A stretch of 64,000 nucleotides of DNA from Streptomyces bluensis (GTDB lineage: Bacteria; Actinomycetota; Actinomycetes; Streptomycetales; Streptomycetaceae), in contig NZ_BMVM01000004.1 in the NCBI RefSeq assembly GCF_014650715.1, positions 434,001 through 498,000 on the forward strand, in the 5' to 3' direction. Made by a program: the position numbers and the translations under genes. The notes beneath the pieces were generated by a model, which saw only the letters and a list, made by a program, of their open reading frames with translations, was not told the DNA's origin and made no database searches. Positions 17,096 through 26,561 of the stretch are shown one piece after another; within the stretch, counting starts at the first letter, position 1, and every line of letters begins with the position of its first letter.

Positions 17096-18625
17096 ATGAC
17101 ACCTACTTCCAGGAGCGGCTCGGGGCGCAGGAGCATCGCGACCCTCATCTGTGGTGCGCTGGCTGCCGGGGGGCTCGCAGCCGCCGGCGTGACCGCGCTG
17201 GAACCGGGGGCGGCCTCCGCCTCCAGCCACCGGGAGGCCCCCCTCATCTCCGGGCAGCCCCAGTTCGACAACACGGACCTGTACGCGTTCGTCAGCCCGG
17301 ACAAGCCGGACACGACGACGATCGTGGCGAACTGGATACCCCTGCAGGAGCCGGCGGGCGGACCGAACTTCTACACGTTCGCCGAGGACGCCGAGTACGA
17401 CATCCGCATCGACCAGGACGGCGACGCGCAGGAAGACCTGATCTTCCGCTACACGTTCAGGACGAAGACGAAGAACGACAGGAGCTTCCTCTACAACACG
17501 GGCGTGGTCGAGAGCCTCGACGACGAGGAACTGAACATCACGCAGACCTACGACATCGAGCTGATCAAGCTGAAGAACCGGCGTGCGGTGTCCAAGACGC
17601 AGCTCGCGGACGATGTGCGGGTGGCTCCGTCGAACGTCGGCAAGGCGTCGATGCCGGACTACAAGAAGCTGCGCGACGAAGCGGTCTACGAGACCGCGAG
17701 CGGCGTGACGACGTTCGCCGGACAGGCCGACGACCCGTTCTTCCTGGACCTGCGCGTGTTCGACCTGCTGTACGGCGGTGACCTTTCCGAGGTCGGCCGG
17801 GACACCCTCAAGCAGTACAACGTCAACTCGATCGCCCTTCAGGTGCCGAGCGAGGCGATCATCGAGTCGCACAAGCAGCCGATCGTCGGCATCTGGTCCA
17901 CGACCCAGCGCAAGGGCGCCGACGGCCAGTTCCACCAGGTCTCGCGCCTCGGCATGCCGCTGGTCAACGAGGTCGTCAACCCGATCAAGGACAAGGACAC
18001 GTTCAACGCGTCCTCGCCCGTGGACGACGCCCAGTTCCTGAAGAACGTCACCGAGCCCGAGCTGCCCAAGCTCATCGAGGCGATCTACAAGATCCCGGCG
18101 CCCGACGAGCCGCGCAACGACCTGGTCGACGTGTTCCTGAAGGGCGTCGAGGGCCTGAACCAGCCTCCGCACGTCACCCCGTCGGAGATGCTGCGCCTGA
18201 ACACCTCCATCGAGCCCACCAAGGAGCCGAAGCGGCTCGGTGTGCTCGACGGTGACAACCAGGGCTTCCCGAACGGACGCCGGCTCACCGACGACGTCAT
18301 CGACATCGCGCTGCAGGTCGTGGAGGGCGAGCTGCTCGGTGCCAAGAACGACCTGGGCGACGCGGTCGACAAGAACGACAAGAAGTTCGGCAAGTCCTTC
18401 CCGTACGTGGGTCTGCCGACGGCCGGTTCGCGGGGCAAGACCGTCGAGGGCAACACCACGGACAACGTGCGCAGCGCGCTGGACGGCGGCGTGGGCGCCG
18501 CGGGCAGCGGCACCGACACCACGCTGATCGCGAGCTCCGCGGCGGCGGGCGCGGGCGGCGTCCTGATCATCGGCACCGGCCTGTTCTGGTGGCGCCGTCG
18601 GCAGAACGACCGGGCGTACTACTGA
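17096..18625 (+). CDS. DUF4331 secreted, C-terminally membrane-anchored protein
   Basis: 509 aa from the ATG at 17096. Signal peptide about 1-42 (ending near GAASA), then the DUF4331 hallmark SSHREAPLISGQPQFDNTDL at the mature N-terminus. The globular domain runs to about 470. A Gly/Ala linker and one membrane helix at the end (IIGTGLFWWRRRQ) anchor it on the outer face. The family has no established biochemical role. It is acidic and rich in D/N motifs, so metal binding is possible (inference). It opens a gene set with TPR and NicO genes, driven by a SigK-like promoter. Confidence 0.9.
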   Translation: MTPTSRSGSGRRSIATLICGALAAGGLAAAGVTALEPGAASASSHREAPLISGQPQFDNTDLYAFVSPDKPDTTTIVANWIPLQEPAGGPNFYTFAEDAEYDIRIDQDGDAQEDLIFRYTFRTKTKNDRSFLYNTGVVESLDDEELNITQTYDIELIKLKNRRAVSKTQLADDVRVAPSNVGKASMPDYKKLRDEAVYETASGVTTFAGQADDPFFLDLRVFDLLYGGDLSEVGRDTLKQYNVNSIALQVPSEAIIESHKQPIVGIWSTTQRKGADGQFHQVSRLGMPLVNEVVNPIKDKDTFNASSPVDDAQFLKNVTEPELPKLIEAIYKIPAPDEPRNDLVDVFLKGVEGLNQPPHVTPSEMLRLNTSIEPTKEPKRLGVLDGDNQGFPNGRRLTDDVIDIALQVVEGELLGAKNDLGDAVDKNDKKFGKSFPYVGLPTAGSRGKTVEGNTTDNVRSALDGGVGAAGSGTDTTLIASSAAAGAGGVLIIGTGLFWWRRRQNDRAYY

Positions 18626-18788
18626 CCGGTCCCCGGACCGGACCGTGACCGGCCCTGTCCCGTACCGGACCCGCTGACGGTCCGGCTCCCGAACTGGCGC
18701 GGCCCGCACCCATCCATCCCCCACGGCGCGGGCCGCGCCTCCCTTCGGCCACCACGAACCTTCCCGTCCCGGAACCAGAGGAGAGGGC

Positions 18789-20279
18789 ATGTCCCCGCGT
18801 ACGAACGAGAGCGCGCCCGAGGGCGAGCGCCCGGACGAGGACACGGCCGCCCTCGCCGGCGACGCACGCGACACCACCGACGACCGCGACACCGCTGCGA
18901 CCGGGGGCGACGTCACCGGTGAACCCGGCACGGTGGAGGCCGCGCGTGCGCCCGGCGCGTCGAAGCGGCGCCGCGTGCTGCACCTCGCCGCGTGCGCGGC
19001 CGCGCTGGCCGTCGCGATCACGTCGGGGGCCATCGCGCTGGGCAACCGCCAGCAGCCGGTGAGCACGTCGAGCTCGCCGGGTGTCACGGCGGAGCTGCTC
19101 GCCGGCGGGGACCTCGACGCGAACATCGCCACCCTCCAGGATCATCTCCGCGGCCAGCCGAAGGACTTCACCTCCTGGGCCACACTGGGCCTCGCCTACG
19201 TGGAGCAGGCCCGCACCAAGGGCGACCCCTCCCGCTACCCGCAGGCCGAGAAGGCCCTGCGGCGCTCCCTGGACCTGCGTCCGGACAACGACCCGGCGCT
19301 CGCGGGTCAGGCGGCGCTCGCCGCGGCCCGCCACGACTTCAACGGCGCGCTGCGCCACGCCGACCTGGCGCTGCAGCAGAACCCGTACAGCGAACGGGCG
19401 TTGGCCACGCGGATCGACGCCCTGGTGGAGCTCGGCCGCTACGACGACGCCGCCGAGGCCGCCGACCTGGCGGACGACCGGCGCCCCGGCATCCCCGTCT
19501 TCACGCGCTACGCGTACGTGCGCGAGCTGCGCGGCGACACGAAGACCGCGGAGCGGGTCCTGAAGCAGGCGCTCACCTCCGCGAACGGGCGCGGCGACCT
19601 CGCGTACGTGGCCACGCAGCTCGGCCAACTCGCCTGGCGGCAGGGCGACCACCAGAGCGCGCTCGACCACTACGCCCGAGCGCTGGCCGCCGACGACAGT
19701 TACGTCCCCGCGCTGGAGGGCCGCGCCCGCGCCGAGGCCGCGAGCGGCGACCGGGACGGCGCGATCCGCACCCTGGAGGCGGTCGTCTCCCGCTACCCGC
19801 TGCCCGGACCGCTCGTCGAGCTGGGCGAGCTGTACGAGCTGGAGGGCGACAGGGCGAAGGCTCGCGACCAGTACACGCTGGTGAACGCCTGGACCTCGCT
19901 CGCCCGCGCCAACGGCGTCAACGCCGACCTCGACACCGCGCTCGCCGACGCCGACCACGGCGACCGCAAGGCCGCCCTGCGCGCGGCCCGCGCCGAGTGG
20001 AAGCTCCGGCAGACGGTCCACACGGCGGACGCGCTCGCCTGGGCGCTGCACGTCAACGGCCGCAGCGACGAGGCGCTGCCGTACGCGCGCCGCGCGGCGG
20101 CCACCGGCTACAAGGACGCGACGTTCCGCTACCACCGCGGGATGATCGAGCAGGCCACGGGCAACGACGAGGAAGCCCGGCGCTCCCTTACGGCGGCGCT
20201 CGACCTCAACTCCGGCTTCTCCCCGCTGGGCGCGGAGCGGGCCCGTAAGGCGCTCAAGGCTCTGGAGGCGGCCAAGTGA
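18789..20279 (+). CDS. Membrane-tethered tetratricopeptide-repeat protein
   Basis: 496 aa, ATG at 18789 with GAGGAGAGG upstream. A hydrophilic acidic N-terminus (1-55) is followed by one membrane helix (about 64-85), so the rest lies outside. Residues about 100-495 hold roughly nine TPR-like helical pairs (for example SWATLGLAYVEQ, ALAGQAALAAARHDFNGALR, AYVATQLGQLAWRQGDHQSA). TPR scaffolds bind partner proteins. The stop overlaps the next start by GTGA, so it is made together with the NicO-type transporter and probably acts with it and the DUF4331 protein at the surface (inference). Confidence 0.88.
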   Translation: MSPRTNESAPEGERPDEDTAALAGDARDTTDDRDTAATGGDVTGEPGTVEAARAPGASKRRRVLHLAACAAALAVAITSGAIALGNRQQPVSTSSSPGVTAELLAGGDLDANIATLQDHLRGQPKDFTSWATLGLAYVEQARTKGDPSRYPQAEKALRRSLDLRPDNDPALAGQAALAAARHDFNGALRHADLALQQNPYSERALATRIDALVELGRYDDAAEAADLADDRRPGIPVFTRYAYVRELRGDTKTAERVLKQALTSANGRGDLAYVATQLGQLAWRQGDHQSALDHYARALAADDSYVPALEGRARAEAASGDRDGAIRTLEAVVSRYPLPGPLVELGELYELEGDRAKARDQYTLVNAWTSLARANGVNADLDTALADADHGDRKAALRAARAEWKLRQTVHTADALAWALHVNGRSDEALPYARRAAATGYKDATFRYHRGMIEQATGNDEEARRSLTAALDLNSGFSPLGAERARKALKALEAAK

Positions 20280-21952
20280 CGTTCCACCGGAGTGTGTTCG
20301 CCTCCTGCACGGCGGTCCTCGTAGCCGTCTGCGCGCTCGTGCTGCTCCCCGCCCCGCCCGCGAGCGCGCATCCTCTCGGCAACTTCACCGTCAACCGGTA
20401 CGACGGTCTGGTCGCCGCCTCCGGCACGCTGCGTGTCCTCCACGTCGAGGACCTGGCGGAGATACCGGCGACCCAGGCCGAACCCGCCATCAAGAAGCAG
20501 GGCATGGAGAAGTGGGCCGAGGCGCGGTGCGCGTCGGCCGCCCGGGACAGCGAGGTCACCGTCGGCGGCGAGGACGTGGCGCTGGCCGTGGGATCGAGCA
20601 GGGCCGAGGAGCGGCCCGGACAGGCCGGGCTCACGACCCTGCGCGTGGAGTGCGGGCTGACCGCTCCCCTCCCCGACCGGGCGACCTCGGTGCGCTTCCG
20701 GGCCGCCGTGGACTCCGGCCCGGGATGGCGCGAGGTCACCGCCCGGGGCGACCGGATGACGCTCACGAAGTCGGACGTGCCCGAGAGGTCGGTGTCCCGG
20801 CAGCTGACCAGCTACCCGAAGGAGTTGCTGTCGTCGCCGGAGGACACCGCGTCGGCGTCCCTGGAGGTGCGGCCGGGCGGACCGGCGCTGGCGGCGGACG
20901 AGGACGGCGCGCCCGGTGCCTCGATCCTGCCGCGCGGAGCGGACCGCTGGACGAAGGCGCTCGACGACCTGGTGGCCCGTCAGGACCTGTCCCTCGGTTT
21001 CGCGGCGCTGGCCCTGGGGATCGCCGTGTTCCTCGGGGCGATGCACGCGATGGCTCCCGGTCACGGCAAGACGATCATGGCGGCGACCGCCGCGGCCCGC
21101 GGGAACGCGACGTTCCGCGATGTCCTGCCCATGATTGTCTCGGTGACGGTCACGCATACCCTCGGCGTGGTCGCCCTGGGCCTGCTGATCGCCGCCGGCT
21201 CGTCCGCCGCGCCGTCCGTGATCACCTGGCTGGGCATCGCGAGCGGCCTCCTCGTCATGGCGGCGGGCGTGAGCCTCGTACGCCGCGCCCTGCTGAACCG
21301 GAAGCTCATACGGCAACATGCGCACGACCACCACGAGCACGGCCACGGCCATGGCCACGACGAACAGGGCCACCACGAACACGCCGACGCCCCCGCTCAC
21401 GAGCCGGAGCGTGCGCTGGTCCTGGCCCACGCCCACGCGGACGGCGCGAGCCACACCCACGCACCGGGTCACGCCCACACCACAGCCCACCGTCACGACC
21501 ACGGCCACGGCCACGACAGTGACCATGCACACGACCGCCGGCGCACCCTCTTCGGCGGCACCGTCACGCACACCCACGGCGGCTTCACCCACAGCCACCC
21601 CGTGGCCCCCACGGTCCGCGGCACGATCCTGCTCGGCTTCGCGGGCGGGCTCGTGCCCAGTCCTTCCGCGGTGGTCGTGCTCGTGGGCGCCGCCGCGCTG
21701 GGGAAGGCGTGGTTCGGGCTGGTGCTCGTGCTGGCGTTCGGCGTCGGCCTGGCGCTCACGCTGACGGGCGTCGGGTTCGCCGTCGTCCGGACGGGCGACG
21801 GGATGACACGGCTGCTGGACCGGCGGCCCCGGCTGGCCGGCGGCCCGGCCGTCGCGCTGCTGCGCAGGACCGTGCCCCTGGTGTCGGCGCTCGTCGTCGT
21901 CGCCCTCGGGGCCGGATTGGTACTCAAGGGGGCGGCATCGGCACTCGGTTGA
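20276..21952 (+). CDS. NicO/RcnA-type nickel-cobalt transporter with His-rich loop
   Basis: 558 aa. Signal peptide to about residue 31 (SASAHPLGNF), then an extracytoplasmic domain (about 32-235). Six or so membrane helices follow, with LGAMHAMAPGHGKTIM in the first, the NicO/RcnA signature. A cytoplasmic or loop segment (about 344-445) is very rich in His (HDHHEHGHGHGHDEQGHHEH) and then THTHGGFTHSHP. The second half has GFAGGLVPSPSAVVVL, also conserved. The family moves Ni2+/Co2+. The N-terminal secreted domain is characteristic of the actinobacterial HupE/UreJ-like subgroup. GTG start overlaps the TPR gene. Confidence 0.9.
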   Translation: MTFHRSVFASCTAVLVAVCALVLLPAPPASAHPLGNFTVNRYDGLVAASGTLRVLHVEDLAEIPATQAEPAIKKQGMEKWAEARCASAARDSEVTVGGEDVALAVGSSRAEERPGQAGLTTLRVECGLTAPLPDRATSVRFRAAVDSGPGWREVTARGDRMTLTKSDVPERSVSRQLTSYPKELLSSPEDTASASLEVRPGGPALAADEDGAPGASILPRGADRWTKALDDLVARQDLSLGFAALALGIAVFLGAMHAMAPGHGKTIMAATAAARGNATFRDVLPMIVSVTVTHTLGVVALGLLIAAGSSAAPSVITWLGIASGLLVMAAGVSLVRRALLNRKLIRQHAHDHHEHGHGHGHDEQGHHEHADAPAHEPERALVLAHAHADGASHTHAPGHAHTTAHRHDHGHGHDSDHAHDRRRTLFGGTVTHTHGGFTHSHPVAPTVRGTILLGFAGGLVPSPSAVVVLVGAAALGKAWFGLVLVLAFGVGLALTLTGVGFAVVRTGDGMTRLLDRRPRLAGGPAVALLRRTVPLVSALVVVALGAGLVLKGAASALG

Positions 21953-21970
21953 GCCACCGCGACGGAGGTC

Positions 21971-21995
21971 GGAGGCCCCGACGGGCGGGGCCTCC
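21971..21995 (+). terminator. Terminator after the NicO gene
   Basis: GGAGGCCCC / GGGGCCTCC, 9-bp perfect stem with 7-base loop, followed by a short pyrimidine run (CCTTCT). It closes the DUF4331-TPR-NicO unit and faces the end of the GDSL lipase gene. Confidence 0.8.
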
Positions 21996-22050
21996 CCTTC
22001 TAGTGCTGTTGGGCACTGGCTCGGCCAACGCGCTCACATCGAGCGGAGCG

Positions 22051-22857
22051 TCAGGCCAGGTTCCTCAGTACGGGCAGATAGCCACCCGACTGGCCGGCTT
22101 CCGTCGGGTGGTACGACTCGCCGATGTTCGCCCAGTTGACGCTGTGCAGCCAGGAGCTGCCCGAGCAGATCTCGTGGCCGGTGAAGGTGGAGCGGACGTC
22201 GCCGAAGGTGAAGCCGTGGTTGGCGGCGCGCTTGGCGATGGCGGCGTTCATGTAGTCGGAGGCGTCGTTGATGGCGGACCGCTTGGTCTCGGAGAGGCCG
22301 AGACAGTCCTGGCCCAGTTTGTAGAACCGCGGGTAGCCGAGCACGACGACGCGGGCTGAGGGCGCCTTGGCCCGGATCGCCGAGTACACGCTGTCCAGCC
22401 GTCCGGGCAGCGTCGAGTCGACGTACGCCTTCGCCGTGTTGATGCGCGAGAGACAGGTGCTGTCGTTCGAGAGGACGCAGGTCGTCATGACGTCGGCGAA
22501 GCCCGCGTCGTTGCCGCCGATGCTGATCGACACGAGGCCGGTGCCGGAGTTCAGCGGGCCCAGCTGATTGGCCGTGACATCACTCGTCTGGGCGCCCGAG
22601 CAGGCCGTGAAGTCGAAGGACGAGGGTGAGTTGGCGGCGGCCCACAGATACGGGAACGCCTTCGTGGAGCGCTTGCAGTCGCCGCTGGAACTGATGTAGC
22701 TGCCCGCCCCGACACCCGAGGAGTAGGAGTCGCCGAGGGCCACATAGCCGGTGGCCGCGGCCTCTTGGGAAGCCTGCGCCGCCGTTGCCCCGGTGAGGGC
22801 GATGCCGGCGGCGAGGAGGAGCGAGGCTGCGTATGCCGTAAATCGGGAACGTCTCAT
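22051..22857 (-). CDS. Secreted SGNH/GDSL lipase-esterase
   Basis: 268 aa. Signal peptide 1-30 (TAAQAS). Catalytic motifs: GDSYSSG (nucleophile S44), GGNDAGF (block III), and SYHPTEAG with the catalytic His near residue 248. Six cysteines in the mature part are spaced as in the three-disulfide S. coelicolor/S. rimosus extracellular lipases. It hydrolyses acyl esters outside the cell. ATG at 22857 with GGGAGG seven bases upstream. Divergent from the subtilisin gene. Confidence 0.95.
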   Translation of the reverse strand: MRRSRFTAYAASLLLAAGIALTGATAAQASQEAAATGYVALGDSYSSGVGAGSYISSSGDCKRSTKAFPYLWAAANSPSSFDFTACSGAQTSDVTANQLGPLNSGTGLVSISIGGNDAGFADVMTTCVLSNDSTCLSRINTAKAYVDSTLPGRLDSVYSAIRAKAPSARVVVLGYPRFYKLGQDCLGLSETKRSAINDASDYMNAAIAKRAANHGFTFGDVRSTFTGHEICSGSSWLHSVNWANIGESYHPTEAGQSGGYLPVLRNLA

Positions 22858-23168
22858 GGAACCTCCCTTTAGCAGGATCTCTGCCTGAACTTTGGTACCA
22901 GCTACACGCGTTGACTGGAAGTGTTCATGCCAATACTTTCCATGCGGAGAGGAGTGGGAACCGTCCGCTCAGCGGACGTTTTGTTACATGAACATGACAG
23001 AAGCGTGACAAGGGCTCAACTCCCTTGAGCTACACCCGTAGATCACTCAGTCTTTACCCAGCCCGGAGTGGAAGGCGACGCTCCGGGCCGTGTGCGCGAA
23101 GACGTGCACACCCCCACAGTCGTGCGCCACACCCCGGCGCACGCTGCCTAGAGGAGGACTCCCTCGTA
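22858..23168. promoter_or_regulatory. Divergent promoter region, GDSL lipase / subtilisin
   Basis: 311 bp. Rightward: TTGACT (22911-22916), 17-bp spacer, TACTTT give a possible promoter. CGTCCGC-TCA-GCGGACG (22962-22978) followed by TTTTGTT is shaped like an intrinsic terminator yet sits before the subtilisin gene. A second hairpin GCTCAA-CTCCC-TTGAGC lies at 23014-23030. AGAGGAGG precedes the subtilisin start. A leader controlled by early termination is possible. Confidence 0.45.
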
Positions 23169-24377
23169 ATGGCACAGCTGCGTAGCAAGAAGATCCGGAT
23201 CGCCGCCCTCACCACCGTGACGACGGCCGCCCTCCTGGGCGGGCTCACCGCACTTCCCGCCCAGGCCGCCCCGGCCGAGGGCAAGGTGCTCGCGGCCGAT
23301 TCCCCCACCGCGATCAAGGGCAGCTACATCGTCACGCTCAAGAAGGGCGAGGCGGGTCTGAAAGCCTCGTCCAACCAGGGCAAGAACCTGGTCAAGACGT
23401 ACGGCGGCACGGTGAAGAAGACGTTCAGCCACGCGCTGAACGGCTACTCGGCCAACCTCTCGGAGGCCGAGGCGAAGAGACTCGCCGCCGACCCGGCGGT
23501 GGCCTCCGTCGAGCAGAACCAGACGGTCAAGGTGGACGCCACGCAGTCCAACGCCCCGTGGGGCCTGGACCGCATCGACCAGACGTCGCTGCCGCTCTCC
23601 GGCACGTACACCTACCCCGACTCCGCGGGCAGCGGCGTCACGGCGTACGTCATCGACACCGGCGTCCGCATCAGCCACCAGCAGATCGCCGGCCGGGCCA
23701 CCAACGGCTACGACGCCGTGGACGGCGACAACGTCGCCCAGGACGGCAACGGTCACGGCACCCACGTCGCCACCACCATCGCGGGCTCGACCTACGGTGT
23801 CGCCAAGGCGGCGAAGATCGTGGCGGTCCGCGTGCTCGACAACGCGGGCTCCGGCACCACGGCGGGCGTGGTCGCGGGCATCGACTGGGTGACCGCGAAC
23901 CACAGCGGCCCCTCGGTCGCCAACATGTCCCTCGGCGGCGGCGCCTCCACCGCGCTGGACACGGCCGTGCGCAACTCCATAGCCAGCGGCGTGACCTACG
24001 CGATCGCGGCCGGCAACAGCAACGCCAACGCCTCCTCGTACTCCCCGGCCCGCGTCACCGAGGCCATCACGGTCGGCGCCACCACGAGCACGGACGCGAG
24101 GGCCAGCTACTCGAACTACGGCTCGGTCCTGGACATCTTCGCGCCCGGCTCCTCGATCACGGCGGGCTGGCACACCAGCGACACCGCGACGAACACCATC
24201 TCCGGCACCTCGATGGCCACCCCGCACGTCGCGGGCGCGGCGGCGGTCTACCTCGGCGGACACACCTCGTCCACCCCGGCCCAGGTCGCCACGGCTCTCA
24301 CGAACGGCGCCACCTCGGGTGTGGTCACCAGCCCCGGCACCGGCTCCCCGAACCGTCTCCTGAAGGTCGTCCAGTAA
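23169..24377 (+). CDS. Secreted subtilisin-like serine protease (S8, proteinase K group)
   Basis: 402 aa from the ATG at 23169. Signal peptide about 1-33 (LPAQAAPA), I9 propeptide about 45-122 ([13 protein letters not shown] ... SVEQNQTV), mature enzyme from about 127 ([16 protein letters not shown]). Catalytic triad: D163 (VIDTG), H196 (GNGHGTHV) and S348 ([11 protein letters not shown]). No C-terminal extra domain. The oxyanion Asn is in AAGNSNA. A broad extracellular protease, autoactivated by propeptide removal. AGGAGG is 11 bases before the ATG. Confidence 0.96.
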   Translation: MAQLRSKKIRIAALTTVTTAALLGGLTALPAQAAPAEGKVLAADSPTAIKGSYIVTLKKGEAGLKASSNQGKNLVKTYGGTVKKTFSHALNGYSANLSEAEAKRLAADPAVASVEQNQTVKVDATQSNAPWGLDRIDQTSLPLSGTYTYPDSAGSGVTAYVIDTGVRISHQQIAGRATNGYDAVDGDNVAQDGNGHGTHVATTIAGSTYGVAKAAKIVAVRVLDNAGSGTTAGVVAGIDWVTANHSGPSVANMSLGGGASTALDTAVRNSIASGVTYAIAAGNSNANASSYSPARVTEAITVGATTSTDARASYSNYGSVLDIFAPGSSITAGWHTSDTATNTISGTSMATPHVAGAAAVYLGGHTSSTPAQVATALTNGATSGVVTSPGTGSPNRLLKVVQ

Positions 24378-24396
24378 CGGAACTCGCCTGATCTGC

Positions 24397-24441
24397 ACGG
24401 GAGTTCCCCGGAGGCACCCCATGCCTCCGGGGAACTCCCGT
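24397..24441 (+). terminator. Strong bidirectional-type terminator after the subtilisin gene
   Basis: 20-bp perfect stem (24397-24416 with 24422-24441) and 5-base loop CCCCA, 19 bp after the stop codon. Right arm followed by ATAC, no T-run, as is usual in Streptomyces. Confidence 0.9.
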
Positions 24442-24557
24442 ATACGTCCCCATACAGTTCGGCCCGCCGGTACCGGAACTTCGGCGGCGGAGGCGACACG
24501 ACCGGCCTGCGAGGGAAACCGGGTGCACGGGCCGCCCCCGTGCCGGATCATGGCGGC

Positions 24558-25652
24558 ATGTCCCCGAACCCATACGCCGCTCTGCCGATCCGGCTCAACG
24601 TCGACGACAGCGACTCACCCTCGGACGTCGTCGACGCGCTGTTCCTCGGCCGCTTCGCGACGGGCGAGCAGCCGTACGCGCACGCGGCGAACATCGACCG
24701 GGTGCGTTCCGGAGCGACGCTGATGCCGCCCGGCGCCCGTGTGCTGCGCTCGGCGCGGGACGACGACCGCAGCGCGACCCTCGCGGAGGGCGACGGCTGG
24801 ACGCTGCTGGTCTCCCGCTGGAACCGGGGCGCGGACATCACGGTCACGGCGACCAGCGCCGAACTGGCGGAGAAGGTACTCGGCCAGGCCACCGAGGGCG
24901 CGGCGGACGAGCCGGAGCCGCAGCCGGAGAACGTGACGATGGGCTTCTGGTACGTGTCGCCGAGGCGCGGCCCGCACCGTACGACGCGGCAGATCTCCGC
25001 GGGCACCTGGGAGGAGGTCCGCCCGAACTACACCGCGCCGGTGGCGGACGCGATGGACCGCCTCATGAAGACGACTCCGGAGGACATCGCGGGCCGGCTC
25101 CTGCTGCTGCACGGCCCGCCGGGCACGGGCAAGACGTCGGCGCTGCGCACCCTGGCCCGCTCGTGGCGGGACTGGTGCCAGGTGGACTGCGTCCTCGACC
25201 CCGAGCGGCTCTTCTCCGACGTGGGCTATCTGATGGACATCGCGATCGGCGAGGAGGACGCGGCGGGCAAGGGCCGCTGGCGCCTGCTGCTCCTGGAGGA
25301 CTGCGACGAACTGATCCGCGGTGAGGCGAAGCACACGGCGGGCCAGGCGCTGTCCCGTCTGCTCAATCTCACGGACGGCCTGCTGGGCCAGGGCCGCAAC
25401 GTCCTGGTGGGCGTCACCACCAACGAGGACCTGGAACGCCTCCACCCGGCCGTCGTCCGCCCCGGCCGCTGTCTCGCCCGCATCGAGGTCGGCCCGCTGA
25501 CCCGCCGGGAGGCGGTGAACTGGCTGGGCAGCGAGGAGGGGGTGGGCCGCGACGGGGCGACACTGGCGGAGCTGTACGCGCTGCGCCGGGGGACGTCCCC
25601 GACGTCGTTGCCGGATCCGCGGACGGGGGCGGACGCGGGGCTGTATCTGTAG
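24558..25652 (+). CDS. AAA family ATPase with N-terminal DUF5925 domain
   Basis: 364 aa from the ATG at 24558. The N-terminal DUF5925-like region (1-150) is followed by an AAA module: Walker A GPPGTGKTSA (186-195), Walker B LLLLEDCDEL, sensor-1 VGVTTNEDLE, and arginine-finger-like VVRPGRCLARIE. Actinomycete-specific architecture; such ATPases remodel proteins or complexes, but no client is known. The DUF72 gene follows after 15 bp on the same strand, so co-transcription is likely. Confidence 0.87.
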   Translation: MSPNPYAALPIRLNVDDSDSPSDVVDALFLGRFATGEQPYAHAANIDRVRSGATLMPPGARVLRSARDDDRSATLAEGDGWTLLVSRWNRGADITVTATSAELAEKVLGQATEGAADEPEPQPENVTMGFWYVSPRRGPHRTTRQISAGTWEEVRPNYTAPVADAMDRLMKTTPEDIAGRLLLLHGPPGTGKTSALRTLARSWRDWCQVDCVLDPERLFSDVGYLMDIAIGEEDAAGKGRWRLLLLEDCDELIRGEAKHTAGQALSRLLNLTDGLLGQGRNVLVGVTTNEDLERLHPAVVRPGRCLARIEVGPLTRREAVNWLGSEEGVGRDGATLAELYALRRGTSPTSLPDPRTGADAGLYL

Positions 25653-25667
25653 TGCTTTGATGGAGGT

Positions 25668-26441
25668 ATGACCCTGTTCGTCGGCACGTCGGGGTGGCAG
25701 TACAAGGACTGGCGTGACGTCCTGTACCCGGCCGGGTTGCCCACGCGGCTCTGGCTGGAGGAGTACGCGGCACGGTTCGCCACGGTCGAGCTCAACAACG
25801 CCTTCTACCGACTGCCGTCCCGGGAGAACTTCGAGGCCTGGCGGGACCGCACCCCGCCGGACTTCGTCGTCGCCGTCAAGGCGAGCCGCTTCCTCACCCA
25901 CATCAAGCGGCTGAAGGACCCCGAGGAACCGGTGCACCGGCTGATGAGCCACGCCGCCGGGCTCGGCGACCGCCTGGGCCCGGTCCTCCTCCAGCTCCCG
26001 CCCACGCTGCGCGCCGACACCGGTCTGCTGGACGCCTGTCTCGCCTGCTTCCCCTCCGGGACCCGTGTCGCGGTCGAGCCCCGCCACGACTCCTGGTGGA
26101 CGCCCGAGGTGCGCGAGGCACTTCAGAAGCGGGGCGCCGCCCTCTGCTGGGCCGACGTGCGCGCCCAGCCGGTGACCCCGCTGTGGCGGACCACCGACTG
26201 GGGCTACGTCCGCTTCCACGAGGGCCGCGCCCGGCAGTGGCCCCGCTACGGCCGCCGCTCCCTGGAGACCTGGGTCGACCGAGTCGCGACGACCTGGTCC
26301 CACGACGACGACGTCTACGCCTACTTCAACAACGACCCGAACGGCGCGGCAGTGAAGGACGCGAGGGAGTTCGCAACCGCAGCACACAAAGCCCACCTAC
26401 GGGTCACAAGGACCCAGCTTCCTTCCAAGGCGAGCCGGTAA
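25668..26441 (+). CDS. DUF72 (YecE-like) TIM-barrel protein
   Basis: 257 aa. Starts TLFVGTSGWQYKDWRDVLYP, the DUF72 signature, with NNAFYRLP, VVAVKASRFLTH, LLQLPP and VEPRHDSWW motifs around the barrel. No signal peptide. Biochemical function of the family is not firmly established. The gene lies 15 bp behind the AAA ATPase gene. The C-terminus ends in basic residues close to a Streptomyces interspersed element (26451-26483). Confidence 0.93.
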   Translation: MTLFVGTSGWQYKDWRDVLYPAGLPTRLWLEEYAARFATVELNNAFYRLPSRENFEAWRDRTPPDFVVAVKASRFLTHIKRLKDPEEPVHRLMSHAAGLGDRLGPVLLQLPPTLRADTGLLDACLACFPSGTRVAVEPRHDSWWTPEVREALQKRGAALCWADVRAQPVTPLWRTTDWGYVRFHEGRARQWPRYGRRSLETWVDRVATTWSHDDDVYAYFNNDPNGAAVKDAREFATAAHKAHLRVTRTQLPSKASR

Positions 26442-26450
26442 CCCCACACC

Positions 26451-26483
26451 CCCTAAGGGGCGCGGGGAACTGCGCGACAAGCC
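26451..26483 (+). repeat. Short Streptomyces interspersed element, copy 1
   Basis: CCCCTAAGGGGCGCGGGG, then AACTGCGCGACAAGCC. The core CGCGGGGAACTGCGC recurs exactly, in opposite orientation, at 52350-52384. I recall the same core scattered between genes in many Streptomyces genomes. Confidence 0.7.
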
Positions 26484-26561
26484 ACACACAACCCGCACCC
26501 GGCCAACAACCACCAGCCCCGAGCTCTGAGCCGCCCCACCGCACCAAACTCCACAGACCCC

